A DNA stretch of 64,000 nt from Siphonodentalium dalli (GCA_032622095.1 CP136069.1:109644278-109708277); one strand, 5' to 3'; shown: positions 52,691-64,000, counted from the first letter of the stretch. Notes: generated by a model not told the origin, from the sequence alone. Translations and numbers: made by a program.

Positions 52691-53032
52691 GATTTTCAAT
52701 TTTGTTTATTGTCGTTAATATAATTCCAATACTGATGAATTTTTGTCTGTGGTAAGCTTGGACTCGTTCCTAGCGCTCAGCCTCCACTAAAGGAGCAACG
52801 TTCCGGCATGTAGCGTTACGTCGTGGAGTTGGACGGAACAGTAAGCGGAGAGTCTGAGCCGCAGAATATCTACCGTTTGGGTAAATGATCTTTGCAATAC
52901 TCCAGGATGAGGAATCACTTCGTAACCGGTGATCGTAACCAACTACATGCAGGGTATTACCGGATGTTGGGGGACTGTCGGTTGTTATGGTAAACAACAG
53001 TACGTTGAAGATAGTGTCGGTTGGAGGCAAAT

Positions 53033-53209
53033 ATGAATTTCTTCAGAGATTTAAATGATGTATTTGAAAGTATAAAGCACCACATAGAGGAACTGTGTAT
53101 TAAATACCCAGAGTATAAGACCGACAAGGGTTTTGGAAACATAAGTACGCTCTTAAAAGCCTTAAGTCATGATATAGACTATTTTTATAGTAAAATTAGT
53201 ATTAATTAA
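53033..53209 (+). CDS. Hypothetical 58-codon ORF
   Basis: ATG 53033. Reads as a helical, charged small protein (F-R-D-L-N-D-V-F-E-S-I-K, L-L-K-A-L-S-H-D-I-D-Y-F-Y) ending in a TAA. No family recognised. It may be a small transposon gene or chance. Confidence 0.25.
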   Translation: MNFFRDLNDVFESIKHHIEELCIKYPEYKTDKGFGNISTLLKALSHDIDYFYSKISIN

Positions 53210-55392
53210 TATAAGTTATACGTCCTAGCTACGGCTACGTCACTAACACTAGTAACACTAGTAGTAGTACTCATCTACATTAGTCTGCTCAATATTAGTT
53301 TTATTACTAAGTATACTGAGTACAATTAGTAGTATTTTAATACTTATTAGAATTTGTTCATGCTCACTGCATTGAGCACATTATATGAAGCAATGGGCAC
53401 TCGGAGTCTGACTGAATCCGTATCTCCAAACCCCATATGGCATTACAGAAATGTACTAATGATTACTGGCATTAGGCATTACTGCATTAGTGTTAGTCTA
53501 TTACTCTGAATGTCTGATACAGTGATCAGCATATTTAAATTATAATATATAATGTTATCTTTCCGTTATGAATTTGAGTGTCAAACGTTTTAATGAGTTA
53601 AAAGTTACGATTTTGGCCCAAAACTTATTCTGATGCAATCAAGTTATCAACACGTTCTCTGGCCGAGGCAAACGACTATTAAATTTAACGAGTATATAAA
53701 CGTCAGAAAAAAATGAACATTTACTGTATATTTTTCAAGAAGTTAAGAGGGTCCATCACATTCAGTTGAACGCATGAGTTCCCCCCCCCCCCCCCGCACA
53801 CACACACAAAATTCGTCACCACACTATAGTCTATAACTGTACATATTAGTGTCATGATCAATTTTGTGTCAGTGATCTGATCTGTGGCTATTTGTAATAT
53901 TGAACGTTGGTAAATATGAATGGAAATACGTACCAGACGCTGGTTACTGTCATAACTATTTTTGTAAACCATTTATTTCTTCTAGACACTAATTACAGTA
54001 CAAGTCCACACACTACACAGATGATTGTTTTGGGAGATATGCCTAAATATGTTTTAAATATAAGTTTGCTCACCGTATAACCTTTATCGCGATTCTGATA
54101 TAAATGGTTCATCCCTAGCTCAGACATATACGGTACGTATATAGTTTATCCACCCAACGATGTATATATAGGTTATCACCACCATGTGTGTTTCTGAGAT
54201 CCGTATTCAAGTCGAGCTGCCTTCTCTGGGCAGTCTATCGACGAGGAACTATTTTATTACGCGCAACACACAACGTACACAATATTCTCAGCACGCGACG
54301 TTGTGATAAGTCAAATTCTGAGAAATTCACGTCACTATTCAAATTCACTTTGGCTGGAATCCGATTCAATGAAGAGGCGACGATATTTTCGTTTCATATG
54401 TTCGACATAATTGTCACTTTTAACAGGATAATTGTATTATTTTATGGTGCAATCTCCTTGGATAGTGATAGCGTTGGCGAGAGGCATTGCCGGAGATGAC
54501 TGTCCATTCAGAGTTTTGGTGAATTTTGAACTTTCCAACACTTCGACAATCGATTTCTGACTCGCACTAAAATAACCCATTAAACTTCATTTAGAGGAAA
54601 TGCACTAAATCATGGACTTTTCGTAAGTATTGTGTTTTATATCCTTAACATAAGATAAAATTAATTTGATTTTCCATTCGGTATTTTATCGAATAAAAAA
54701 TGCGTTCAGTAGCTTTTGATCAAGACCGTACTGAATTACGGGGAATTCCCTACTTCGCTAAAATAGAAATTGTCAAAATAGTCCGTATTCGTGCGCGCTG
54801 TTAACAATGTGTAAACTTCGTTTTTCGATTTCCAAACATTTTTGGGTGGTTATTTTGAGCTTTTTGGGCCCTGTCTCCACATTTTGTCAACTTTATTGAA
54901 GTAATTATTGATTATTTTACATTCGTAGCACACGAGTATATTATTTTACGACATTTAGTAGGTTATTTAAACGTTTTGTTTTGAAAACAAGCCAGTTGTC
55001 GAAACGCACGTGCACCAGCTGTTGCCATCGAAGATATCCTTGTTGCCATCCAGGATACAAGATCGGAAACCGCCTAGGCGTTTTCGCGTGTATTTGATGA
55101 AATATAGCTAAATTGTAAGATAAATACAAATTATCAATTCCTATAATGAGTCCGTGCCACTATTTCTCCGATACAGTATATATATATATATATACTCAGA
55201 TAATATGCCATTTACGGGGTATTCTTTTGTCTTTTTGATTACATAATGCCCCACAATTTTCTAAAGATGCCCCACAATTTACAGCCTATAATATAGACTG
55301 GGATTTGTGGATGCAAGGCCTATATACAGGCACGCTTAACCACCTGTCACAGCAGACAGTCACACAAACACGGAGTTAACGAAATGTATATA
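53210..55392. other. Unassigned AT-rich sequence
   Basis: Contains a poly-C tract followed by (CA)n at about 53780-53808, TA-rich runs at 55180-55196, and short ORFs without motifs. Nothing supported as a gene. Confidence 0.5.
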
Positions 55393-58300
55393 TAGTGTGG
55401 TTGTCAGAGGGCTCGACCCGGAATAAATTGGTATAGAAGCGGTTTTGGTGTCATTCGACGCCGGAGAATCTCGTGTATAACATATCCAAAATCCGCTAAA
55501 ATACGCTTTGGGCAAAATTCAGGATCCAAGATGGCGTCCAACATGGCTGCCGTTAGTCAAAAGATACTCTGACTGAGATTAATTCGATAACAGTGAGAAC
55601 AAATGTTGTCATATGTATACAAATGTATACATTTTTGCAAAGGTAAAATGTTGTGCCACCTGTTTATGGCAAAAATGGAACCCATCGTCCCAGATGGCCG
55701 CCAAAATGGCGGCCTAAACTCGAACATTTGAAGTTTTTGCCTAATATCTTAAAGATAAATTCCTGTTGTTTGATAATGGTTCAGACTGGCGACATTGATT
55801 AGTTATATTCATGTTAATTCATCATTGGAGCAATGAAAGATACCATAAATGGGGTCCCAGACTCATCTACACCCTCAAAAATTCGATTTTACAGAACGCG
55901 GTATAAAATTCCACAAAACTCTCCATTGTGATTACAGTCATATATCAACAAGAAATGGACAGAACTGTACAATGTAAGTTGGGGATTCCAATATCTATAA
56001 ATACTCCAATTCAACGAAACCAAAATTGGCGCTTTGTCTCAAAATGGCTGCCAAAATGGCGGTCAAAATATGGAAAATGGCGGATATTGATCACAGTGTC
56101 ATTCAATCCATTATAAGTAGTGGTTGATGAATATAATTGACTAAATAAATACGAATGTATACCTCTTTATATAAATGATGCCATTATGCTAGCTCTATGT
56201 AAAAACTTAAAAATCAGTACCAAAAATGGCTGCCAAAATGTCCACCCGATGTGAAAAATACTATTTTCTATCACTTCTGTTTATCACTTGTTGCTCTCTG
56301 AACTGGGAAACAATGGGTATATTCTTTCAATGATCGTGTCAACTGATCATTACAGCAATGACATTTCTAATAGATTAGATCATAGTTTACTCCGGTCCTT
56401 CACTAATAAGTTATAACGAATGCGGTATGAAATTTAACCAAAATCGACTTTGGGGTTCTGGTCACATTTGATATTTAGGGATGAGCAGATCTTGTCTACA
56501 AAATAATTGATCGTTTCTTTTATTTGTGAACATTCCATCTCAAATAGACCAAAAAGAAACAATAAATTTTATCTAATATGGCTTCCAAAACGAAAATGGT
56601 AGACTCTGCCCAGCTTATCACATAATGGAATTTGTGAGTGGTGGATGCAGTTGATAGTTGGCTCATATACATGTATGTGGCTCATATACATCAAAACTAT
56701 TTATTTTCAATCTTTTGGTGGCTTCCCGCGGGTTGACAAAATCTCGACTCATCAGTGCTATAATGTCGTATATCCATTATGGCGGGAAATGAGTATTTGA
56801 TACCATTCGAATCGTGAGAACAAATCCAATCCGATGGGCCAAACTGTCCTTGCATTGGATGACAAATATTCGCACAAACCAGTGAAGCAAATGTCGTATC
56901 TCCAGCGATCTTTACAATTATTCGTGCTATGAGGTCGTATGTCCAACAGCAGCCAATCGGACGCTTCAGGTTGTCCACGTGACTTCTGTTTTGTGTTTGT
57001 GAATTCTAAAATGTGTGCTATATGGCAGTATCTCCATGTTAGTCACGTGATCATTTGGTGATTTAAATTTTGTGATTGTTCCACACATTTCTGTATGATG
57101 ATGCACATGGGTGAATTTTCATAGTGTAGAATAGGCACTTTTTAGTTCATAGACACATGCAATTGCCACCATATTTAGCTTAATCTGCATTTATTAGCAC
57201 AACTTCATTATAGCACGGAAACGAATCGTCGCTGGCATACGCAGAATGTCATATCTCCAAACAAGCTATTGCTTTTTAAAAGAAAACGAGGGAATAAACA
57301 TAAAACAATATGTGGTTCAATGAACAGCTAATGTCAGTTTTCATTGGGATAAATACAACAATACGTCATGCTTTGTCAACATTAGGAGAAATGTTGTCTA
57401 AAAACTTCAACCTTCATTTTCTCGGAAAGTTGAAAATGTGGTTTACATTATAGCACTGATGCGACGAAATATTAACTATTCGGGCTCGGCCATCATTTTC
57501 AAGTTTCAAGCTGGAACTAAATGTAGCCCATGGATTCCCCATTTCGACATGTAAGAAAAGTAGTTTTACTCTGATCTCTTCCCAGATATCAACTCTCCGG
57601 TAAATGGTGATCTCTTATGTTCTAGAAAATACGTGTGCCAAATACATATGTATGAAGAAACTATCCCCATACATTGTTAACACATCGACTCCGTAAGTAT
57701 GTGGAGGTTTTCTTGGACAAGCGGGATTTTCAAACCTCGAAACCGTCCGTACAAACAATAAAAGTTAATAGGAAATGACGTTGGATGTAGCCTAGGTCTA
57801 GAGTACGTCGTCCGCATGAAATAGTTTTCGTGTCATTAATTTGCACATATTTCGTGCTCTGATGAGCATGGATGAACGCCTTATGTGGCAGTTTGATTGT
57901 CTAACATCCGGAAAATAACATGTTCATTGTTCACATTTCTTAGACAAACATGTTGTTAATCGCCATGTTCATGTGGCATTTCTATCCAATGACAACCTTG
58001 AAATGCCAGTTAATCAAGCTAAATGGTTGATACCTTTACGCCTACGGGTCAGATCCAGCCGTGACGCACATTGTGTCTACATATCATTAAATGTGTAGAC
58101 GATATAGGTGCGTCTATATATGTACTAGAATGTTTCTATCCACATGTATATACCCACAATCGCATGACACGGAATTGTCACATAAAGTGTGAAGGGTATA
58201 CAATGTACGTGCGAATTTTCATTTTTCCTCTTGATATTGAAGAAAATAATTTTACTTTGAAACTCCCCAGCTCCGATAACCAACTTGCCCACCAATTAAG

Positions 58301-59700
58301 TAAACCCCAGATTATTCGCTTTTCCCTCCTGTCCTTTTCACTTTCGCCAGCACTGGAAAACCTATTATAGCCTGATGCTTCCGGACTGATGCCCATATAT
58401 TTGATGTTCCGAATAGTCGTTATAAGTAGAAATGTTGACACTGTGTTTTCAAATAATCCAGATTCGTAGCAATTTAATTTCTTTTTAATTAATTTCCAGA
58501 TAGTCCCTCGTAATAAGTGGACATCGTGTTGTATCCTGCAGTAGATACTGCTTAGTTGGAACATTTCGGGCTGAACTGATTGTGGTAGTAGATTATTGGC
58601 AACATGTTTAATAGGTCTGTCATCGTTAGCTCACAACCGAAGTGTTGTTTCGGCTTTCCTCTGAGCAGAACTTAAATTTCGACAATTTTCGGTGGCCATT
58701 TTGGTAGCCATCTTAGCATTTTGAATCGCGATTGGCTACTCATACCCACAAAAAACATTGATTTCAATCAATGTTGTGTATTGGTGCCGAATTGGCGTTT
58801 TGTCGAATGGGTTTTCGTGAATAACTACATATTTGCCATTTTCATTATTATTGGCGACCATGTTGGATGCCATCTTGAATTCTGTATTTTCCCCAAAGCG
58901 GATTTTAGCGGATTTTGGATATGTTATACACGAGATTCCCGCGTCGAATGACAACAAAACCGTTTTTTAACCAATTCCTTCTGGGTCTAACCCTCTGACG
59001 ACCATTCTAAATATCTGCCATTTTTCCATATTTTGACCGCCATTTTGGCAGCCATTTTAAGACAAAGCGCCAATTTGGGTTTCATTGAATTGGAGTAATT
59101 ATAGATAATGGTATGCCCAACTTACATTGTACAGTTCTGTCCATTTCTTGTTGATATACGACTGGAATCCCAATGGCGATTTTTGTGGAATTTTATACCG
59201 CGTTCTGTAAAATCGAATTTTTGAGGGTGTATATGAGTCTGGGACCCCATTTATGGTATCTTTCATTGCTCCAATGATGAATTAACATGAATATGACAAA
59301 TCAATGTCGCCAGTCTGAACCATTATCAAACAACAGGAATTGATCTTTAAGATATTAGGCAAAAGTTTAGGCCACCATTTTGGCAGCCATCTGGGGCGAG
59401 GGGTTCCATTATTTCTATAGATATGTGGCATAATACTTTACCTTTGCAAAAATGTATACATTTGTATTAATATGGCAACATTTGTTCTCATTATGTCGAA
59501 TTAATCTCAGTCAGAATCTCTTTTGACTAAAGGCGGCCACGTTGGACGCCATCTTGGATCCTGGATTTTGCCCAAAGCGGATTTTAGCGGATTTTGGATA
59601 TGTTGTAGCAGAGATTCTCCCGCGTTGAATGACACCGAGATCGCTTCTATACCAATTTCTTCTGGGTTGACCCCTTTTTTTGCGTACCACGACCACACTA
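55393..59700. mobile_element. Large fold-back element with ~650-bp arms
   Basis: The left arm (55393-56090) is the reverse complement of 59030-59700: both contain TAGTGTGGT(T/C)GT at the tip, AATTGGTATAGAAGCG, ATCCAAAATCCGCTAAAAT, CAAGATGGCGTCCAAC, and AAATGGGGTCCCAGACTCAT. A third partial copy of the terminal ~250 bp lies at about 58735-59005, adjoining the right arm internally. The loop (56100-58730) has no recognisable transposase; the ORF at 56978-56697 (minus) shows no motif. The GGCGGCCATTTTGG-type repeats are part of the arms. The target duplication is uncertain. Confidence 0.75.
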
Positions 59701-62017
59701 ATAGGGGATATTTTGCATGGGATCCATACATATACAGGTGTAGGCATGCTACCGAACATGGTTTGAGTGACTTTTTTTTCGCACGATGTCGCATCGGTTG
59801 CTCTTTATTGGAGATTCGATCGATGGTTTACACTATAGCTGTCAAGAATGCAAATATAGTACACTATATATTGATATAATGTGTGCTCTCATCTATAACT
59901 ACGATCGAGCAGCATCAGTATGTTGTGGTTGATTTAGTGAAATTCGCATGTTTCCGTGGTCTGACCGTGGATTGTAATATAATAGACTACAGAGCGCGCG
60001 GTATCAAACCCTGGAGGATCTTTAATACAAGCGTACTTGACCAATCCATTCTTACGAATTTGTTAAAGCATTTTAGTAACGTATTCAAAACTTGGTGTGA
60101 TTCTTCCCGTGTATCAATGCACATTCATTGTGATGCATGTAGCCACCGAAGGGGTTATCGTGCTAATATAGCCTATACGACCATTCAAAGAAAGTAATAT
60201 AGCCAAAAATACAGTAGTTATCAACAATGGTGTGTGTGGGGGGGGGGGGCGGGGGGTAATAACCTTTGTTTTCTCATTCAATGCTAAATTCTCAGAAGCA
60301 TTTAATTATTTTGCCATAATTAGCAATCGATGGGCCATATTTATTAATCGACATCATAAGTTAGGGTAGGTCTGGTCACTGCATAAATGTGAATTTATTC
60401 TTATCAACAGCGATGCCATATGTATAAACACATTCCCTGTGCCCAATACGAAGAAATTTGCCCGGGGAGTTGATTTTAAACCTTTATTCGCGTAAAAACG
60501 TTTCAAAAATCAGATCACGGAAGCATTTTTTCGATATCGTGTGCGTAATACGTCATACACTACACATTTATTGACTAGGCAACGCCAAACGACCATGTCG
60601 TAATTGCAGCGATATTTCTCCGAGGGCGGGGCTATACATCCACGTTACTATTATTAGAAATATTGACTTATCTGGCAAGACGTACTTATTAAGCAGAACA
60701 CCGTGATTCCTATTAGAAAAATTTGAATTTTACGAAATTTCACGTCTCGCCATGATAAGTTGTTATTTCCATATTTTCTTATTTTCAAATGATAATGACC
60801 ACATTTTGGACAGATTTAAAGAAGAAACGCATGGATTCGCCTGTAGATAGTAAAGAAAGTGATAAATCTGGTAATTTTGCATGGATGTCAGGTACCATTA
60901 GGGGGTCAGGGGGTCTAAAGCCCCCCTCCCCACAATTTTGAGGAGTGTTAGCCCCCCCCCCCCACCCATTGGGAAAATGTGTCATTTGACCCAATTAAGC
61001 TTTTCCGGCACCCAGTAGCCTTATCTTGGACCGTAGCTCCACCCCAAGTCGGGGGGTGGGGTGATGGCGTCACCACTAGAGTTACTGTCGTGCAAAACTG
61101 TCATGGCAGCTTTGTTAAACAGACAGTATGCCCTGCCATCTGGTAAAATTTCATTCCTGAGGCTTTGTCTGATGTTGTATCATAATGTTTCGATATTTAA
61201 ATTGACTTATGGTTGCTTTACATTGCTATTAAAATATTTTTTATTTTTATTTTCTGTTAATTTTGGTAAATATTTATTATAAATTGCCAAATTCTGCATG
61301 AAAAGGGTTTAAAATTGGACAATATATCCCTCTCAAAATGTATATTAACATTTCCTCTTCAATTTAGTAATATTATGGTATATAAGGACATACTTCAGTT
61401 ATACAAGATGCATTAGCTAGTAAAATTGAAAAAAAGAGCTAAATTTTTTGGCTTTATTTTGAGGATTGACACTAATTTTCAGGATGCCTCATATTGGAAA
61501 AATAAACCACTACTGCTCGATATAATCCATTTTTGATTTCAGTAAGGTCTATATTTTGATAAAATACTATAAGAAACGCTGTTATTCACACATATACATA
61601 TATAGGAATCAGGGAGCTAAATGTGAGTAGTACGGGGGTCTCGTTACCCTCACATCTAAAAATAGATTTTATGGGGGTAAAATTGTTTGCACTAAAATAT
61701 TCCCAAAAAAAAAAAATTCAAAACCCAAAATTTTCAAAATTTTTTTAAAATCTCAAAAATTTATAATGAGTTTTCGGTCTCTTACCCAAATCTCGGCCGA
61801 CTATTAAATGTCGAATGTTTTTTAAAATATTTGCGTGTAATATCTTTTGTTATTTTTGTTCAAACAAATTTTAAATATTTTTCATGAAACTCTGTTAATT
61901 TTATTAATCGATGTTTAGAAATAGCTTTATACCACTTATATGTGTATGGACTTGTCCGAGTCACTGTAATTTTGGACATTGTCACCATCGGTATGAATGC
62001 ATACATTCCAGTGTTTA
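59701..62017. other. Unassigned AT-rich sequence
   Basis: Holds G-runs at 60238-60256 and a C-run at about 60950-60963 within a CCCCCTCCCCACAATTTTG-type dispersed repeat (60905-60985). No supported gene. Confidence 0.5.
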
Positions 62018-62187
62018 TCAATCAGACGCAGTCCATACTCATATAATTGTCTCCACAATACCTGAAATAATTTGACACCATTACTCTTACATAAATAATA
62101 AAGAGCGTTTATTCTTTACTTCTCTATCCCGATGAAGTTATTGAGTATATGACAGGTGTGCATTATCGCGAATTATAAATTATTGAG

Positions 62188-62349
62188 ATGTTGTACTATT
62201 TTGAATCACGATTGGACGAAGAGGGTGATGCGAAATTACAACCCCAGAATGAACTGACATATTCGATGGAACAAATTTTCAAGTATGTACACATAATCAC
62301 ACGCGGCATTGGGGGAACACATGTCGAAAAAGACTCACACCTTGGATAA
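62188..62349 (+). CDS. Small Polinton-region ORF 1 (53 codons)
   Basis: ATG 62188 to TAA 62349. Acidic N-terminal half (E-S-R-L-D-E-E-G-D-A), no known motif. It lies 12 bp after the shared GTGCATTATCGCGAATTAT string. Could be a truncated early gene. Confidence 0.3.
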   Translation: MLYYFESRLDEEGDAKLQPQNELTYSMEQIFKYVHIITRGIGGTHVEKDSHLG

Positions 62350-62368
62350 ATTTACCAAATGACTGCAA

Positions 62369-62511
62369 ACATTACGTAATAACCACTTATAGACCTATTC
62401 ATACTTACGTGATCATAACCCGTTAAACAACTAATGTTGTCTCATCCGTGCTAACTATGTTCGGGGGTTATGGTATGTAAATATCTATGACGAAGCTTCC
62501 TTTTATGCATG
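62369..62511 (+). promoter_or_regulatory. Polinton promoter block, copy 1
   Basis: Shares with 62916-63055 the strings CATTACGTAATAACCACTTAT, GACCTATTCATACTTACG, ATCCGTGCT, ATGTTCGGGGGTTATGG and a TATA-like TATGTAAATA (62474). An ATG follows 71 bp after the TATA-like box. Duplicated upstream regions suggest a conserved promoter of the element. Confidence 0.6.
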
Positions 62512-62544
62512 TTCAGACACGCTTTCAATTAAGTTATCTATAGC

Positions 62545-62718
62545 ATGTCTGAAACATTACTTGATAGTTATCAAAAATATGTATACATAATACGTACAGG
62601 TGATAAGACACTCAATAATTGGTCTGAGGCATTACGTTATGGAATGAATAACGTTACTCATACGAACGAAGAGTGTTTCACTTGTACAAAATTACTGATT
62701 ACAACACGAATGCACTGA
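62545..62718 (+). CDS. Small Polinton-region ORF 2 (57 codons)
   Basis: ATG 62545 to TGA 62718, placed 71 bp downstream of the TATA-like box in promoter copy 1. Contains N-W-S-E-A-L-R-Y-G and a C-F-T-C pair. No family recognised. The equal spacing from a promoter block makes it more credible than its size suggests. 62719-62915 is non-coding. Confidence 0.4.
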   Translation: MSETLLDSYQKYVYIIRTGDKTLNNWSEALRYGMNNVTHTNEECFTCTKLLITTRMH

Positions 62719-62915
62719 GCCTTGAAATTTATATTCCACATCTTCCTTAAATGTCCCAACAGATACAGCCATAGGCATAGTTTTATGCTCGTCCTAATTG
62801 GTGATCCATAGACATCTATGCTGAATGATACTTTTCGACATTAATGTGAACTCAATATTTTATCTCACAATGTACAAACGTTTATGCTATCGCCTTCGGT
62901 GTCATTGTTATAACA

Positions 62916-63055
62916 ACATTACGTAATAACCACTTATCGACCTATTCATACTTACGCTCATATATAATCGTATATAATGTTACCTTATCCGTGCTTACAT
63001 ATGTTCGGGGTATGTTCGGGGGTTATGGTATATAAATATCTATGCCGAAGCTTCA
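62916..63055 (+). promoter_or_regulatory. Polinton promoter block, copy 2
   Basis: Second copy of the 62369 block, with TATATAAATA at 63029 and a duplicated GTTCGGGGTAT just before it. The next ATG (63111) lies 82 bp downstream, followed by the polymerase ATG (63266). Confidence 0.6.
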
Positions 63056-63110
63056 TCCCATATAGTGAATAGACACCGTTGTAATCACTTCTCAGGACTT
63101 ATTCTCGAAA

Positions 63111-63404
63111 ATGGCTGAAGAAATAATGACACCTCTAACAGTGGAGGAAATTTATGAAATAGAATGTATTCTACAATATATCGAAGAATACGACAGGGCT
63201 ATAGAAGCTTATCAGCTTGATGAAGATATTGTTGAAGCATCTACGCTTTGTTCAGGAGATGACCCATGGCGAACCAAATCGGATACGGAGAAGATGATGC
63301 ACCTAAAAATGATGTTACAAACTCACAACCCGATACAGCTGGACCATCAGGCTTACAAAACCGAGAAGACGAACATACACCTGATCAAGACGAAGGAGCC
63401 GTAA
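63111..63404 (+). CDS. Small acidic ORF overlapping the polymerase start
   Basis: 97 codons from ATG 63111, first ATG after promoter copy 2. The N-terminal half is acidic and helical (V-E-E-I-Y-E-I-E-C-I-L-Q-Y-I-E-E-Y-D). Its last 139 bases overlap the polymerase ORF in another frame. No family recognised. Either a real overlapping gene, or the true polymerase N-terminus separated by a one-base frame change; the clear acidic N-terminal half with its own ATG makes both possible. Confidence 0.45.
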   Translation: MAEEIMTPLTVEEIYEIECILQYIEEYDRAIEAYQLDEDIVEASTLCSGDDPWRTKSDTEKMMHLKMMLQTHNPIQLDHQAYKTEKTNIHLIKTKEP

Positions 63405-64000
63405 AATCAGACAGTCAAACAGCCAGCAGTTCTGATAATCAAATAACCGGATATAGCATTCGCAAAAGAAGTGAACGGACCTTCGGAAACAATTTGGCAA
63501 CACAGAGAACATATGAAATCAAACTAGATGAAATTTACAAAGATAAAAAGTTAATCGACATATACAGGAATCTACATTCAATGTTCGAGGACACTATTCA
63601 AAGAGCTCGTGGAAATTTGGCTGACAATGATCTTGGTAGAGTTATCATTCACCATGAGAGTTTGGACAACCCTATAATAGTTCCGTTACAAACGTTGCAA
63701 ACGTTAAATGCTAACACGGTGATTGACAGAATCGAACTCGTTTTGAACAGTAACCAAACACTGACTGTTAATCAAAGTTTCAGCATAGATATAGGCACCA
63801 TTGAGTTACCTAAAGGTGGAGCACGGCGGAGGATAACGGCGTTACACTCTGAAAGTAATATTCTAAGAAATAAAACATCGATCGTTACGATTGAAAATAC
63901 CGACAATATGTGTATGGCTCGGGCTATCGCCATTTGTTGGTGTAAATTAAATATTTGCAGTCCTGATGAATGGCTAGAAATAACCCAGAATAGAGGAACC
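63266..64000 (+). CDS. Polinton protein-primed DNA polymerase B, N-terminal part
   Basis: An open frame from ATG 63266 to the window edge (245 codons, no stop). After a Gln/Asp/Ser-rich leader (residues 1-70) come segments I-I-H-H-E-S-L-D-N-P-I, T-I-D-R-I-E-type then V-L-N-S-N, the I-G-T-I-E-L-P-K-G-G-A motif, and N-M-C-M-A-R-A-I-A, all characteristic of the N-terminal region of Polinton/Maverick and adintovirus PolB proteins (usually 1000 residues or more). The exonuclease, TPR and polymerase motifs must lie beyond the window. The enzyme copies the element's linear DNA from a protein primer. Frame integrity so far suggests a fairly young copy. Confidence 0.75.
   Translation, partial: MANQIGYGEDDAPKNDVTNSQPDTAGPSGLQNREDEHTPDQDEGAVKSDSQTASSSDNQITGYSIRKRSERTFGNNLATQRTYEIKLDEIYKDKKLIDIYRNLHSMFEDTIQRARGNLADNDLGRVIIHHESLDNPIIVPLQTLQTLNANTVIDRIELVLNSNQTLTVNQSFSIDIGTIELPKGGARRRITALHSESNILRNKTSIVTIENTDNMCMARAIAICWCKLNICSPDEWLEITQNRGT

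Larger units (their letters stand above)
62018..64000 (+). mobile_element. Left part of a Polinton/Maverick element (runs off the window)
   Basis: Starts with the 130-bp poly-A-region block shared with 22155-22290, followed by GTGCATTATCGCGAATTAT (62158), two promoter-like blocks, small ORFs and the 5' part of a protein-primed DNA polymerase gene. Just left of 62163 on the minus strand, the first codons of the locus-1 zinc-finger gene (M-H-x-C-H) remain, then the sequence jumps into the poly-A block, so a deletion joined them. The terminal inverted repeat was not identified. Confidence 0.65.

Noticed and set aside
54188-54499. 103-codon ORF
   Set aside because: No motif, unusual composition, AT-rich non-coding surroundings.
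60785-60994. G/P-rich ORF
   Set aside because: Follows a poly-C containing dispersed repeat; no domain.

Overview
The window is eukaryotic, AT-rich, and almost entirely made of transposable elements nested in one another. Spliced or intron-split ORFs, AATAAA signals, microsatellites, a CR1-like LINE, hAT, Mutator-like and THAP/DDE transposons, a Ty3-like gag and Polinton (Maverick) genes together point to an animal, most likely a marine invertebrate. Tandem-array elements ending in a GAGCTAAAA hairpin suggest a mollusc or other lophotrochozoan, but this is only inference. I see no convincing host single-copy gene, no rRNA, no tRNA and no CRISPR array.

Layout. 1-5.1 kb: short repeats built on AAACTCCGC, two fold-back hairpins, and the C-terminal scrap of a hAT transposase. 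5.13-5.63 kb: a fold-back MITE with 9-bp target duplication. 5.65-11.0 kb: a THAP/DDE_Tnp_4 (ISL2EU-like) DNA transposon. Its transposase is ruined (two stops in the THAP part, several frameshifts, first catalytic Asp lost, interrupted by a repeat element), but its convergent partner gene, a SWIM zinc finger fused to a PHD finger, is intact. 11-18.7 kb: several inverted-repeat elements, a ~195-bp tandem array, a FLYWCH-MULE transposase fragment and a 9-bp minisatellite. 19.1-22.5 kb: remnant of a Polinton/adintovirus-like late region on the minus strand (zinc-finger protein, truncated capsid start, core-like protein, membrane protein, and a Bcl-2-like protein). 22.5-30.2 kb: minus-strand LTR-retroelement gag with a helix-hairpin-helix ORF upstream, its upstream flank split by a 3.3-kb inverted element made of 353-bp satellite units. 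30.4-32.0 kb: a TIR element with an 8-bp target duplication.

32.3-51.4 kb: a CR1/jockey-type LINE (SGNH-esterase ORF, PHD ORF1, endonuclease-RT ORF2) lying within a diverged satellite marked by the conserved core CGTGACTGACATTAC. The LINE ORF1 is split by an ~8.4-kb tandem-array element (34.66-43.1 kb, helentron-like ends), which is itself split by a full-length hAT transposon (35,224-40,779) with an open 865-codon transposase. ORF2 is split by a second hAT-type element (45,007-47,574), which carries its own hairpin. The target duplications allow the order of these insertions to be read directly.

51.9-62 kb: a possible unrecognised exon, fold-back elements including a 4.3-kb one with ~650-bp arms, and plain AT-rich sequence. 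62.0-64.0 kb: the start of a second Polinton, with two copies of a promoter block, small ORFs, and the N-terminal part of a protein-primed DNA polymerase B running off the window. Many mobile-gene coordinates are fragments; all functional assignments rest on motif recognition by eye.
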